DNA of 41,805 bases from Nitrosomonadales bacterium (GCA_947475825.1 CANJMS010000009.1:1-41805); one strand, 5' to 3'. Shown: positions 9,385 through 18,140, counted from the first letter of the stretch. Notes: generated by a model from the sequence alone, not told the origin. Translations and numbers: made by a program.

Positions 9385-10788
9385 ATGCATATATTAATTA
9401 TTGACGACGAAGCTGCGATTCGACAAATTTTGTCGGCATTGGTCAGTCGCGCTGGATATTCAGTCGATCTAGCGACCACAGTTGCAGAGGCAACGGCCAA
9501 ACTTGTGCGGGGCGATGTCGATGTAGCACTATGCGATGTGCGTCTGCCGGATGGGGATGGTATTGAGCTAGTGCGCGGCTTTAAAACAGCGGGGGCAGCG
9601 ATTGATACCCAATTTATCATGGTCACGGCATTTGGCTCAATGGAAACGGCAGTTGAAGCATTGCGTGCAGGTGCAACCGATTACATCACCAAGCCGATGC
9701 ATAGCGAAGAGTTGCTGCACAGGCTCAGTCAAATTGAGGCTATGTTGGGACTGCGGGCAGAAAACAAAGCGTTACGTAGTTTGGTGTCGGGTGGGCGAGG
9801 ACGTTATACGTTCAGTTCGCCCTCGATGCAGCATGTCGATCGTATGATGAGTAAGGTGGCTTCCACCAACAGCACGGTATTATTGACGGGCGAAAGCGGT
9901 ACGGGTAAAGGCTTTGTAGCGCGCCTTATTCATGAGCAAAGTCAACGCGCGGCTCACTCACTTATTCCAGTGAATTGCAGTGCGATTCCGGAAAATTTAA
10001 TGGAGAGTGAGTTTTTCGGGCATATCAAAGGTGCGTTTACCGGGGCAGATAAGGCGCGTAAAGGATTATTGACCGAGGCGGATCGCGGTACCATTTTTCT
10101 GGATGAAATCGGCGATTTACCGCTGCATCTGCAAGCCAAGCTATTGCACGTTATTGAAGATAAAAAAATTCGTCCCGTGGGTAGTGAGCAAACTCGTGAT
10201 GTGGATGTACGCATTTTGGCGGCGACAAACCGCAATCTTGAAGATATGGTTAAGGAGGGGCGTTTTCGTGAAGACTTATATTTTCGTCTAAGTATGTTCC
10301 ACATACATATTCCGCCCTTGCGTGAGCGGCGTAGCGACCTTGCAGGGTTGGTACGACATTTGATGCGCAAAGCAGGGGAGGCATTTTCTGGTGGGATGCT
10401 GGAAATTGATGCAGAAGTTGAAAATGCATTGCAATCATACAACTGGCCTGGCAATGTCAGGCAGCTTGAGAATGTCATTCATCGCGCTTATATTCTGGCG
10501 GATGGCGGGCGTATTACTATGTCAGATCTGCCACCAGAAATTTCTCGGACGAACTTGTCCAATGAAGTTTCTGGTGGCACAATTACAGCAGGCGAGGGTG
10601 GGTTAAGAGAGCAGTTGCGTTTAATTGAACTTGAAATTATCGTGCAGGCCATCAATGATGTAGGTGGAGATCGTAAGGCAGCGGCACAAAAACTTGGCAT
10701 TGGTTTATCGAGTCTCTACCGAAAAATGGACGAATTAGGTGCTATTGAATCTAATAGAGTTGCTGAATCGAATAGAAATACTCAATAA
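9385..10788 (+). CDS. NtrC-family sigma-54-dependent response regulator
   Basis: This 467-residue protein has three domains. The receiver domain carries the acidic pair DD (7-8), phospho-acceptor Asp51 in LCDVRLPDGDG and Lys103. The AAA+ domain has Walker A GESGTGKG (about 169-176), the sigma-54-contacting GAFTGA loop (about 216-221), Walker B TIFLDEIGD, and the arginine-rich sensor RFREDLYFRL. The C-terminal Fis-type helix-turn-helix is RKAAAQKLGIGLSSLYRKM. It should activate sigma-54 promoters when phosphorylated by the upstream kinase. Two sequences matching the -24/-12 consensus lie 3.7 and 5.2 kb downstream in the cytochrome locus and are its likely targets. Confidence 0.95.
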   Translation: MHILIIDDEAAIRQILSALVSRAGYSVDLATTVAEATAKLVRGDVDVALCDVRLPDGDGIELVRGFKTAGAAIDTQFIMVTAFGSMETAVEALRAGATDYITKPMHSEELLHRLSQIEAMLGLRAENKALRSLVSGGRGRYTFSSPSMQHVDRMMSKVASTNSTVLLTGESGTGKGFVARLIHEQSQRAAHSLIPVNCSAIPENLMESEFFGHIKGAFTGADKARKGLLTEADRGTIFLDEIGDLPLHLQAKLLHVIEDKKIRPVGSEQTRDVDVRILAATNRNLEDMVKEGRFREDLYFRLSMFHIHIPPLRERRSDLAGLVRHLMRKAGEAFSGGMLEIDAEVENALQSYNWPGNVRQLENVIHRAYILADGGRITMSDLPPEISRTNLSNEVSGGTITAGEGGLREQLRLIELEIIVQAINDVGGDRKAAAQKLGIGLSSLYRKMDELGAIESNRVAESNRNTQ

Positions 10789-10790
10789 AG

Positions 10791-11570
10791 ATGAGTGCTC
10801 GGCTAGCCAAATTGCTGCAGTTGTTTTATTTGACATCCCTGTCAGCCTTTGCGTCAGCGGGACAGCCCGCAGCACATGAACAAGTTATTGCTGCGCCGTT
10901 ACTCCCTAGTGCAGAAAGGTTAGCAGAAGAACCCGCGACACCTGAACAAGCTATTGCCGCACCGTTACTCCCTAGTGCCGAACAAAATTATGCAGCAGCG
11001 GTCGAAGCGCAGAATAGAGCGGATTTAATGACTGCGATGAGCCTTTTTCAACGTGCGGCCGATGCTGGGCATGCAGCAGCGCAAGCCAGTTATGCGGTAA
11101 TTTTACAACGCGGGCAAGCAATAGCAGAGGCATTCAAGTATTATGAGCGTTCTGCAAATCAGGGTGATAAGGATGGTCAGTATGGTTTGGGTACACTCTA
11201 TTTTGCTGGGGAGGGTGTGCCGCAAAATTTTACTGAGGCGCGCAAATGGTTTTCGTTGGCTGCAATGCAGGGGCATATTTTGGCAGCCAACTTTATGGCA
11301 GACATTTATCTTAGTGATCGAATGGGTTTGTCTGTCGAAGAACGGCAAAGCCCTGAAGCCTTGCAGTGGATTAAGCAGGCGGCAGGCAATGATCATCTGC
11401 CTGCACTGGATGCACTAGCTGACGCATATCGCTTCGGGCAATTTGGAATGCCTGAGAATACTGATCAGGCGAATGAAATTGCCGCACGTGCTGCTAAGAT
11501 TCGCGGTAATGCACTACCATCTGCCAAGAAGAAATCTGCGCTTTATCGATTTTTCAAGGGAGATAATTAA
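10791..11570 (+). CDS. Secreted Sel1-repeat protein
   Basis: This 259-residue protein has an N-terminal signal peptide (about 1-24, ending ASAG). A Pro/Ala/Glu-rich linker with a duplicated 22-residue unit follows, then several Sel1-like repeats (about 65-240) with patterns such as GQYGLGTLYFAGEGVPQN and AARWF/AAMQGH. Sel1 repeats are protein-interaction solenoids, often in periplasmic or envelope regulators. It starts 2 bases after the regulator stop, so it is co-transcribed with the two-component genes. It may tune kinase signalling or envelope assembly, but no function can be assigned from sequence. Confidence 0.85.
   Translation: MSARLAKLLQLFYLTSLSAFASAGQPAAHEQVIAAPLLPSAERLAEEPATPEQAIAAPLLPSAEQNYAAAVEAQNRADLMTAMSLFQRAADAGHAAAQASYAVILQRGQAIAEAFKYYERSANQGDKDGQYGLGTLYFAGEGVPQNFTEARKWFSLAAMQGHILAANFMADIYLSDRMGLSVEERQSPEALQWIKQAAGNDHLPALDALADAYRFGQFGMPENTDQANEIAARAAKIRGNALPSAKKKSALYRFFKGDN
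10878..10983 (+). repeat. Imperfect direct repeat, ~40 bases, 66-base period
   Basis: Copies at 10878-10917 and 10944-10983 both encode EQ(V/A)IAAPLLPSAE in the linker of the Sel1 protein. The copies differ at a few mostly synonymous positions, indicating an internal duplication that is not recent. Confidence 0.8.
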
Positions 11571-11642
11571 CAGTAAGATAATTTCAATCAAGTAAATTAT
11601 TTTTATAAGCGTAATAAATGTCCAATTTTAAGGAGTCTAGGC

Positions 11643-12005
11643 ATGATCAACAAAATTACTGCAGCATCCGGGAACACTCAACAACCGACTAGTGTGCTAC
11701 ACACTGCTTTATTAGTGATCACTTTGTTGGTCGCGCTGTTTATATTATCGAACAAAGCAGCGGCAGCGGATATGGCAAATGGGAAAAGTCTGTATATGGC
11801 GCACTGCGCAGGTTGCCATGGAGACAAAGGTATAAGCTTTATGAAGCAGGCTCCCAATTTGGCTCGTAGTGGAATTCTAGCGCAACCCGACCCGACCTTG
11901 ATTGATAAAATTCTCGCTGGAAAAAATGCTATGCCTCCATTTTTTGGCATCCTAAATGATCGTCAGATTCGAGATATAGTTATTTATGCGCGATCATTGA
12001 TATAA
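11643..12005 (+). CDS. Monoheme class I cytochrome c
   Basis: This 120-residue protein has an N-terminal hydrophobic segment (about 20-39, ending AAAADMANG) that is a signal peptide or anchor. It has one heme site, CAGCHGDKG, and a distal Met ligand candidate in NAMPPF, typical of small soluble cytochromes c of the cbb3-CcoP/c5 type. AAGGAG precedes the ATG. The next gene starts directly after its stop codon. It could be a periplasmic electron shuttle for the cluster. It is the first gene of the exported redox block and follows the Sel1 gene after a 72-base gap that could hold a promoter. Confidence 0.92.
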   Translation: MINKITAASGNTQQPTSVLHTALLVITLLVALFILSNKAAAADMANGKSLYMAHCAGCHGDKGISFMKQAPNLARSGILAQPDPTLIDKILAGKNAMPPFFGILNDRQIRDIVIYARSLI

Positions 12006-13160
12006 ATGTGGTACGGGATTAGGCTTGCAGCCTCAGGACTAGTTTGCGTCGCGGTTTTTTCTTTCTCTAGCGTTGCAGGTGAGCTCGCACGGGATTCTGG
12101 TGAAGTTAACCAAGCAGTCAAGCAAAATGTTGAGCGGGTTCTGGATACATTTGAGGTGGGGGATAACGTTTTTGTGCGTGCCCTGCAAGTCGAAAAATCC
12201 AGAAATGTTATGTGGGTAGGCACTTCTGTTGGTGTGCAAGAAATTGACCTGGCAAGCAATACACCACGCAATACATTTACACGCAAACATGGCCTCGCCA
12301 ATGAATATATTTTTGCTGTGGGTATTGATAGCTTGGGTTACAAATGGTTTGGCACGAATGCAGGGGGTGCATCGCGTTACAAAGACGGTTTGTGGAAAAC
12401 ATATTTCCCCATGCATGGTTTGGCTGATTATTGGGTTTATTCCTTTGCCAATGATTTAAAGGGTGATGTGTGGATAGGTACTTGGTATGGTGTAAATCAC
12501 TTCGATATTAAAACCCAAAAATTCACTACCTATATTAAAGAGTTGGTGAATGAGTGGGTATACGGTATAGGAGTTGATGCGCAGGGTAAGGTTTGGTTTG
12601 GTACAGAAGGTGGAGTATCTGTTTTTGATGATCAGCAAGCTGACGGCAAAAAATGGCGAGCTTGGACACATAAGGATGGTTTGGGTGCACCCAATGTAGA
12701 AGGGCTACCCAGCAGCCCCAATACCGGATTGGGTACGCGCTCGCGACATGATTTAGCAGTGCAGATCAGCAGTGGTTCTACCTACAATCCCGGTTATGTG
12801 TTTGCCTTGTTGGTCGCCCCAGATAACACAATTTGGGCAGGGACATGGGGCGGCGGCGTGGCACAGTTTGATGGAAAAACTTGGAAAAATTTTACGCGCA
12901 AAGATGGTCTAGCTGGGAATATTGTTTTTTCCATAGCCAGTGATGACCGAGGTGTGCTATGGTTTGGTACGGAGAATGGCGTGTCACGCTATGATGGCAA
13001 GACATGGCGTAGCTACCGACAGCAGGACGGGTTGCTAAGTAATAGTGTTTACGCACTTGCCGTTGCCACAAACGGAGATGTTTGGGCTGGTAGTCGGCGC
13101 GGTGTAACGCGCATCGGATACAGTCCTGCAACCTCTTTAATAACGCTTCCCAAGCACTAG
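12006..13160 (+). CDS. Secreted beta-propeller (two-component regulator propeller / Reg_prop repeats)
   Basis: This 384-residue protein has a signal peptide (about 1-24). Repeated blades carry patterns such as MWVGTSVGVQEID, KWFGTNAGGASRYKDG, VWFGTEGGVSVFD, IWAGTWGGGVAQFDG and LWFGTENGVSRYDGKTW, each followed by a DGL-type turn. These match the Reg_prop blades found in the periplasmic sensor part of hybrid two-component systems. Here the propeller stands alone, with no kinase or membrane domain, so it is a free periplasmic or exported protein. Start and stop of the cytochrome gene are adjacent (TAA-ATG). It is paralogous to the next gene. Confidence 0.88.
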   Translation: MWYGIRLAASGLVCVAVFSFSSVAGELARDSGEVNQAVKQNVERVLDTFEVGDNVFVRALQVEKSRNVMWVGTSVGVQEIDLASNTPRNTFTRKHGLANEYIFAVGIDSLGYKWFGTNAGGASRYKDGLWKTYFPMHGLADYWVYSFANDLKGDVWIGTWYGVNHFDIKTQKFTTYIKELVNEWVYGIGVDAQGKVWFGTEGGVSVFDDQQADGKKWRAWTHKDGLGAPNVEGLPSSPNTGLGTRSRHDLAVQISSGSTYNPGYVFALLVAPDNTIWAGTWGGGVAQFDGKTWKNFTRKDGLAGNIVFSIASDDRGVLWFGTENGVSRYDGKTWRSYRQQDGLLSNSVYALAVATNGDVWAGSRRGVTRIGYSPATSLITLPKH

Positions 13161-13173
13161 CTGGAGATCCCTT

Positions 13174-14343
13174 ATGGAAAATACGAGAACTAAATATTGG
13201 GCATCATTCATATTGATAGCTTGGATGATCTCTCTAACTGGATTGGTATCAACCACGCAGGTTGTTGCAGCCGAGGTGCAGAAGGCAGGACAAGGTGCGT
13301 TCGATCAAAAGCAAAAATTTACACATTTTCGCGTTGGTAACAAAAATGTTAAAACTATTTATGCCGATGGCCCCTTGATATGGGTCGGCACCACGGGCGG
13401 CGTGATTCGTTACGACACGCGGGATGATACGTTTAAGATATATGGCGCAACGAACGGCTTGTTATCCAACGGTGTGTTTTTCGTGGGCAAGATTAAGGGG
13501 AAAATAGCTGTTGGTTCTTACGGGGGAGGCTTGTCATTGCTTGACGAAACCAGTTCCAGTTGGAAGCATTTCAACATCCCGGATGGGTTAGGGGATGCAT
13601 TTGTATATGATGCATTAGAGGTAGCTAATGGCGACTTATGGATTGCAACGTGGTCTGGTGTGAACAGAGTGCGTGGAGGTGATTTAAATGATCCTACCAA
13701 ATGGGATTTATTTACCATTGAGAATACTAAAGGCGGGTTGCCCAATGACTGGGTCTACGGATTGGCTGAAGGCAAAAAAGGTGAGCTGTGGATGGCCACA
13801 GAAGGTGGCGTAGCGCGCTTTGCCAATAATAAATGGGATAACTGGAATCATGCTAAAGGCGTAGGCACACCATTTGAAAAGGTTAAAGATGCTATTGATT
13901 TCAAAAGTGATCCCGGGCCAGCTTCTGAACATCACGCCAAACAAAAGCAGGAAATGGGGTTGCAGGCAGTTAACGTGGCTTACAATCCTAATTATATTAT
14001 TGCGTTAGAAGTCGATCAAGCAGGGCAAGTTTGGGCGGGTACATGGGGTGGTGGATTGTCCCGCTATGATGGGCTAAAATGGACAAATTACAGCACATTT
14101 GAAGGGCTGCCGGGTAATCATGTGTTTATGCTGCATCAGGATGATAAGCGACAACTTTGGATAGGCACAAACAAAGGTTTGGCCTTGTGGCAGAACGGGA
14201 TATTTAAGGTAATGACTGCGTCAGACGGTTTGTTTGATAATAATGTTTTTTCGATGGCAACTGCTATGGATGGTAGTAAATGGGTGGGAAGTTACGGTGG
14301 CGTAGCTCATTTGCGTACAATGGATTTCCCCCAAGTTAGGTAA
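13174..14343 (+). CDS. Secreted beta-propeller, paralogue of the upstream gene
   Basis: This 389-residue protein has a signal peptide (about 1-33, ending VVAAE). Blade motifs of the Reg_prop type include IWVGTTGGVIRYD, LWMATEGGVARFAN, VWAGTWGGGLSRYDG, LWIGTNKGLALWQNG and KWVGSYGGVAHL. It shares blade order and an inserted loop after the middle blade (Asp/Gly/Pro-rich, before NPNYI/NPGYV) with the upstream gene, so the pair arose by duplication. GGAG precedes the start and the gap to the upstream gene is 13 bases. It is followed by a 212-base gap with a sigma-54 promoter. Its role in the complex is unknown; a protein-interaction scaffold is plausible. Confidence 0.88.
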   Translation: MENTRTKYWASFILIAWMISLTGLVSTTQVVAAEVQKAGQGAFDQKQKFTHFRVGNKNVKTIYADGPLIWVGTTGGVIRYDTRDDTFKIYGATNGLLSNGVFFVGKIKGKIAVGSYGGGLSLLDETSSSWKHFNIPDGLGDAFVYDALEVANGDLWIATWSGVNRVRGGDLNDPTKWDLFTIENTKGGLPNDWVYGLAEGKKGELWMATEGGVARFANNKWDNWNHAKGVGTPFEKVKDAIDFKSDPGPASEHHAKQKQEMGLQAVNVAYNPNYIIALEVDQAGQVWAGTWGGGLSRYDGLKWTNYSTFEGLPGNHVFMLHQDDKRQLWIGTNKGLALWQNGIFKVMTASDGLFDNNVFSMATAMDGSKWVGSYGGVAHLRTMDFPQVR

Positions 14344-14439
14344 TCGACAATAGTTTGGGTGTAGGTTAAGAAAATAAAATTTTTATGATGAGGGTTTATG
14401 TTTTGGACGTTCTATAAGCTGTGGTTATGTGAGAATCTT

Positions 14440-14455
14440 TGGCACGCAAGCTGCT
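14440..14455 (+). promoter_or_regulatory. Predicted sigma-54 (-24/-12) promoter
   Basis: The sequence TGGCACGCAAGCTGCT matches TGGCACG-N4-TTGC(A/T) with one mismatch and exact GG-N10-GC spacing. It lies in the 212-base gap before the NHL lipoprotein gene, ~100 bases from its start codon. The neighbouring NtrC-type regulator makes a functional role likely. Confidence 0.75.
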
Positions 14456-14555
14456 TGTAGAGGCATCAAGACTTCATATTGGTTAAGTTGCTTTTATAAT
14501 CGCCTTAACTGATCTAAGGACATGCTGGTTTGAAGTGTAAAGAGCGGAATAAATT

Positions 14556-15755
14556 ATGATTAATTTAAACAAAAATAAGTGTGTGTACGGTCAGGCTCCT
14601 TTGGTTTGGCTTGGGATTGCGTTCCTTTTAGGGTTGTCAGCATGCGCCCAAGCCCCTAAATCAACTAAGCAGGCTGAAAATGCACCACTTGTTTTTCCGT
14701 CGTCGCCAGATCAGCCCCGCTTTTATTTTGAGCGAACGATCTTCAGCAATCGCGATATTGTAAGCGGTGGAAAAAAGCATGCAGAATTTAAGGATTTTCT
14801 GTTTGGAGAAAGTACAGCCGGGCCCACTGCGGCAGTTTTATGGAAGCCTTATGCAATTGCGGTTCATCGCGGTCGCATTTTTGTTTCTGAGCCTGCCTCC
14901 CGGGTAATAAAAGTGTTTGATGTGCCGGAGGGTCGCTATTTTACAATTGGCGAGAACAATGCCGCCAAGTTACTTAGTCCGATAGGTATAGATGTCGATG
15001 CAGAGGGCAATCTCTACGTGGCAGACGGGGGGTTGAGAGGCGTACAAGTAATTATGGTGTATGACCGTGATGGCAATTTTTTACGCAAACTGGGCATTCC
15101 TAAATTTCGAAGTGGTGATAAAGATGCGGAAGGTGAGCCCTCATTCTTCAATAAATTGATTAGTTTGGCGGTAGAAAAAAAAGCTGATAAAAATGGGTTG
15201 CAGAGAATTTATGCGGTTGATATAGGTGGGTCGCGTTCCGCCATTCCTACTCATCGTGTCCGTGTATTAAATGCACAAAATGGAGAGTTCCTATTTGATA
15301 TAGGTGAGCGTGGTTCGGCTGCCGGACAATTTAATTTGCCGCGCGATGTGGTAATTGGCAAGGATAATAATATTTATGTAGTGGATGGCGGCAACTTCCG
15401 TGTACAAGTTTTCAGTCCATCAGGAAAATATCTGCGCGAATTTGGGCAAGTAGGCAAATGTATGGGATGCTTTGCGCGTCCTAAAGAAATAGCTGTGGAC
15501 GCAGATGGTAATGTGTATATCGTCGATGCAATTTTCGCAAATTTTCAGATTTTTAATGCGGAAGGTCAGTTGCTTATGCATATAGGTGAAGGCTCGCCTG
15601 ATTTGGAGTCGCCTGCACACTACAAACTCCCGTCTGGTATTGCTGTGGATGAAGATGGGCGCGTCTATGTGGTAGATCAACTATTCAAAAAAATAGATAT
15701 TTTCCGCCCTGCAGCGCTGAAGCAGCAAGATGGTTTCTTGGGCAATAGGCACTAA
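14556..15755 (+). CDS. NHL-repeat beta-propeller lipoprotein
   Basis: This 399-residue protein has a lipoprotein signal (LLGLSAC, lipidated Cys30). Five to six NHL-type blades follow, such as LSPIGIDVDAEGNLYVADGG, FNLPRDVVIGKDNNIYVVDGG, FARPKEIAVDADGNVYIVDA and YKLPSGIAVDEDGRVYVVDQ. A KCMGCF segment adds a CXXC pair without the His needed for heme, perhaps a disulfide. NHL propellers are found beside multiheme cytochromes in Geobacter-type clusters, but their biochemical role there is unclear. The lipid anchor suggests attachment to the outer membrane. Confidence 0.9.
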   Translation: MINLNKNKCVYGQAPLVWLGIAFLLGLSACAQAPKSTKQAENAPLVFPSSPDQPRFYFERTIFSNRDIVSGGKKHAEFKDFLFGESTAGPTAAVLWKPYAIAVHRGRIFVSEPASRVIKVFDVPEGRYFTIGENNAAKLLSPIGIDVDAEGNLYVADGGLRGVQVIMVYDRDGNFLRKLGIPKFRSGDKDAEGEPSFFNKLISLAVEKKADKNGLQRIYAVDIGGSRSAIPTHRVRVLNAQNGEFLFDIGERGSAAGQFNLPRDVVIGKDNNIYVVDGGNFRVQVFSPSGKYLREFGQVGKCMGCFARPKEIAVDADGNVYIVDAIFANFQIFNAEGQLLMHIGEGSPDLESPAHYKLPSGIAVDEDGRVYVVDQLFKKIDIFRPAALKQQDGFLGNRH

Positions 15756-15836
15756 GTAAAGAGGGGCACCTAAAAGCAGTCAAGTGTCTGACGGATAGAG
15801 TTTTATATATTGGTATAATTTAAAGCAATATTCTTA

Positions 15837-15880
15837 ATTTTGAATGAAATTTCTCGCAGTCGGGAAATTCCATTCAAAAT
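15837..15880. promoter_or_regulatory. 16-bp inverted repeat, candidate activator site or terminator
   Basis: Arms ATTTTGAATG-A-AATTTC and GAAATT-C-CATTCAAAAT pair with one mismatch around a 10-base loop. No T-run follows, so it is a poor intrinsic terminator. Its centre lies ~107 bases upstream of the -24 element, the distance typical of NtrC-type upstream activator sites. Confidence 0.5.
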
Positions 15881-15964
15881 CATCTGTGCAACTACTTGGA
15901 GCGTAGGTGATATGAAGTTAACGTCGTAGCGTGGGGTTTTCTTAATACTTAATTTTAACTTCTT

Positions 15965-15980
15965 TGGCATGGAAACTGCT
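15965..15980 (+). promoter_or_regulatory. Predicted sigma-54 (-24/-12) promoter
   Basis: The sequence TGGCATGGAAACTGCT has exact GG-N10-GC spacing and shares TGGCAYG and CTGCT with the site at 14440. It lies ~170 bases before the tetraheme cytochrome start, in a gap that also contains a large dyad. Confidence 0.7.
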
Positions 15981-16151
15981 CTTACGTATTCTAAAGCTAT
16001 TCTAAAGCCTGCTTGTAATAGCGTATTTTATTATTAATGCTGCAACGAAAAGCTTTGCTAACTTAACTTGATGGTTTTTATTCGAACGGTTAACTTTTTA
16101 TAGCGGCAGCTTTCAGGTTTTGCTTTAAATTATTTAAATTGGAGATTTAGC

Positions 16152-17048
16152 ATGAGGTTATTTCATAAACATATCGTTTGGGCGTTCTTTTTTGCCAGCT
16201 TGAGCATGGTTGCAACCCAAATTCAGGCTCAGGCTCAGGCTCAAGGTCAGGTTCTAGCTCCACAGACCCCACAGAGAGGTATTGCGGCCAGCAAGCATAA
16301 TTTGAGCACCACAGGGTTGCATACGAATCACCTTATTGGCGAAGCCAGTAGCGGTTTTGGGCAGGGTGAAATCTGTATTTTTTGTCATACTCCACACGGG
16401 GCTAATACCAGCATTGCCGCTCCAATTTGGAATAAAGGTAGTCCGACCCCTGGCGTAGCCTTGTATCAGTCTTACGCAGTAACCAATTCTGCCACTATGG
16501 ACAGCACAACCGTTGGTCCAGGCAGTATTTCTAGAGCATGTCTTACTTGTCATGACGGCACGCAGGCTATGGATAATATGATTAATGCCCCCGGCTCTGG
16601 CGGCTTCGCGCCTGGTGGTGCAAGATTGGCTGGCGCAGTGTGGACTGGAGCACTCGCTGACGGTTTGATGCCGGGCGGTAATCTCAATCCAACCATAGTT
16701 ACCATGCTTGGTACGGATTTAAGAAATGACCATCCGGTGGGCATGAATTTCTGTGGCGGCTCGCTAACGCCAAATGTGCCTGGCAATTGTGCAGATAATG
16801 ATTTTCCTTTAGCACACACCAACGGCGCAGGTAGATTTTGGATTGAAGGAGGTGCGGCTGTTGCCGGCGTGCAGACACCTTCCTCTCTTTCTGGCCCTGG
16901 TTTTCAAAAAACTGACTTGCCGCTGTATGCGACCAATCAAGTGGAGTGTGCAACTTGCCATGATCCTCACAGCACAGAAAGAACTTTTTTACGCCGTGTA
17001 GGAGCCAATAACAATAGTGGCATGTGTCTGACATGTCATGCAAAGTAG
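16152..17048 (+). CDS. Secreted tetraheme cytochrome c
   Basis: This 298-residue protein has a signal peptide (about 1-28). Four CXXCH sites lie at about residues 75 (CIFCHTPHG), 130 (CLTCHDGT), 266 (CATCHDPH) and 292 (CLTCH, six residues from the end). A low-complexity QAQAQAQGQ tract lies at the signal cleavage region. The motif LGTDLRNDHPVGMNF (about 195-209) and the heme spacing are shared with the first ~340 residues of the 11-heme protein at 25197, so the two are homologous. It begins a gene block with the PPIase and the outer-membrane barrel. It may be a periplasmic partner of the barrel or a surface cytochrome; the sequence does not decide. GGAGA precedes the start. Confidence 0.92.
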   Translation: MRLFHKHIVWAFFFASLSMVATQIQAQAQAQGQVLAPQTPQRGIAASKHNLSTTGLHTNHLIGEASSGFGQGEICIFCHTPHGANTSIAAPIWNKGSPTPGVALYQSYAVTNSATMDSTTVGPGSISRACLTCHDGTQAMDNMINAPGSGGFAPGGARLAGAVWTGALADGLMPGGNLNPTIVTMLGTDLRNDHPVGMNFCGGSLTPNVPGNCADNDFPLAHTNGAGRFWIEGGAAVAGVQTPSSLSGPGFQKTDLPLYATNQVECATCHDPHSTERTFLRRVGANNNSGMCLTCHAK

Positions 17049-17186
17049 ATGTTACATTGCCAGGCAAATGGCACTCAGCTGAGTGTGACAAAACAACTCT
17101 GCCAGAATTGAAAATGGGCACCCTAAAGAGTGTTTGATAATTTGATGGCTAGATAGAGCACTAGCTATTTACTTTAAAGTTAAATT

Positions 17187-18140
17187 GTGAAACTAAAAAC
17201 AAGTGCTCTGCTTTTGTTGTCCGTTGGTGTAGCTTGGGCAGGGCTTACTTCAATGCCCACTTTAGCCCAGGAGGCTATGTTCGCAGAGGTGAATGGCAAG
17301 CTGATTACTATGCGTGAATATGATGCGTTTTTTTCGTCTGTTCTTCGGCAGCGTTTTTTTCATGGCAAGGTTCCAGAGGGTCAGTTTGATGCGGTACGTA
17401 AAGAAGTAGCAGATATGTTTATTAATCGCGAAGTGCTGACCGATGAGGCGCGGCGTCAAGGTTTTAAGCCTGAGGCAGCAAAGCTTGATCGAGCATTGGC
17501 TGAATATGACAGGCGGAACGGTGCGATGCCCGATTGGAAGCAAAGACGAGAGCAATTGTTACCAGCAATACAAGCGCAGGTGAGCCAGCAAAGTTTATTG
17601 GAGCAGCTTGAAACATCGGTTCGTGCAATCCCGCAACCCACGTTGACTGAGGTGCGAAGTTTTTATGACCAGAGTCCTGAGCTATTTATTGAGCCAGAAA
17701 AATTACGATTATCAGTTATTCTTATAAAAGTTGATCCCTCCGCAACAAAGGAAGTGTGGGTTAAAGCACAAAAAGCTGCCCAGGAAATATATGGGCGCAT
17801 TCAGCAGGGTGCTGACTTTGCTGAGCAAGCGCGGCAATACTCGCAGCATGAGTCAGCCGGTAGGGGGGGTGACTTGGGATATTTACATCGTGGCATGATG
17901 CCTGATGCGCTACAAAATAAGATTGATAAATTAACATTGTTAGTTCCTGAGGAACCGTTGACTGTGTTGGAAGGAATAGCCATCTACCGGTTGGATGAGC
18001 GCACAAAAGGAGCGTTGCAGGATTTCAGTGTAGTACAAGTTCGGGCACGGGATTTGCTCTATCGAAGTAAGTCTGAACAACACTGGCAAAATACAGTGGC
18101 TCGTTTTCGTGCTGAGGCTAAAATAAAAATCCTGAATTAA
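17187..18140 (+). CDS. Periplasmic parvulin-type peptidyl-prolyl isomerase (SurA/PpiC-like)
   Basis: This 317-residue protein has a signal peptide (about 1-27). A SurA-N-like helical chaperone region (about 35-150) precedes a rotamase domain (about 165-270) with typical patterns: LRLSVILIKV, ADFAEQARQYSQHESAGRGGDLGYLHRG and IYRLDERTKG. The start is GTG. Its place between the tetraheme gene and the barrel gene fits a dedicated folding factor for the barrel or the cytochromes. PPIases in the same position occur in multiheme clusters of Geobacter and relatives (recalled, not checked). A run of seven G bases occurs at 17863-17869. Confidence 0.92.
   Translation: MKLKTSALLLLSVGVAWAGLTSMPTLAQEAMFAEVNGKLITMREYDAFFSSVLRQRFFHGKVPEGQFDAVRKEVADMFINREVLTDEARRQGFKPEAAKLDRALAEYDRRNGAMPDWKQRREQLLPAIQAQVSQQSLLEQLETSVRAIPQPTLTEVRSFYDQSPELFIEPEKLRLSVILIKVDPSATKEVWVKAQKAAQEIYGRIQQGADFAEQARQYSQHESAGRGGDLGYLHRGMMPDALQNKIDKLTLLVPEEPLTVLEGIAIYRLDERTKGALQDFSVVQVRARDLLYRSKSEQHWQNTVARFRAEAKIKILN

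Larger units (their letters stand above)
15756..16151. other. 396-base regulatory gap before the tetraheme gene
   Basis: No gene is supported here. The gap holds a long hairpin (15837-15880), a sigma-54 promoter (15965-15980) and a GGAGA ribosome binding site just before the next start. The base composition is AT-rich. It separates the NHL gene from the tetraheme-PPIase-barrel block, so the block can be transcribed independently. Confidence 0.7.
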
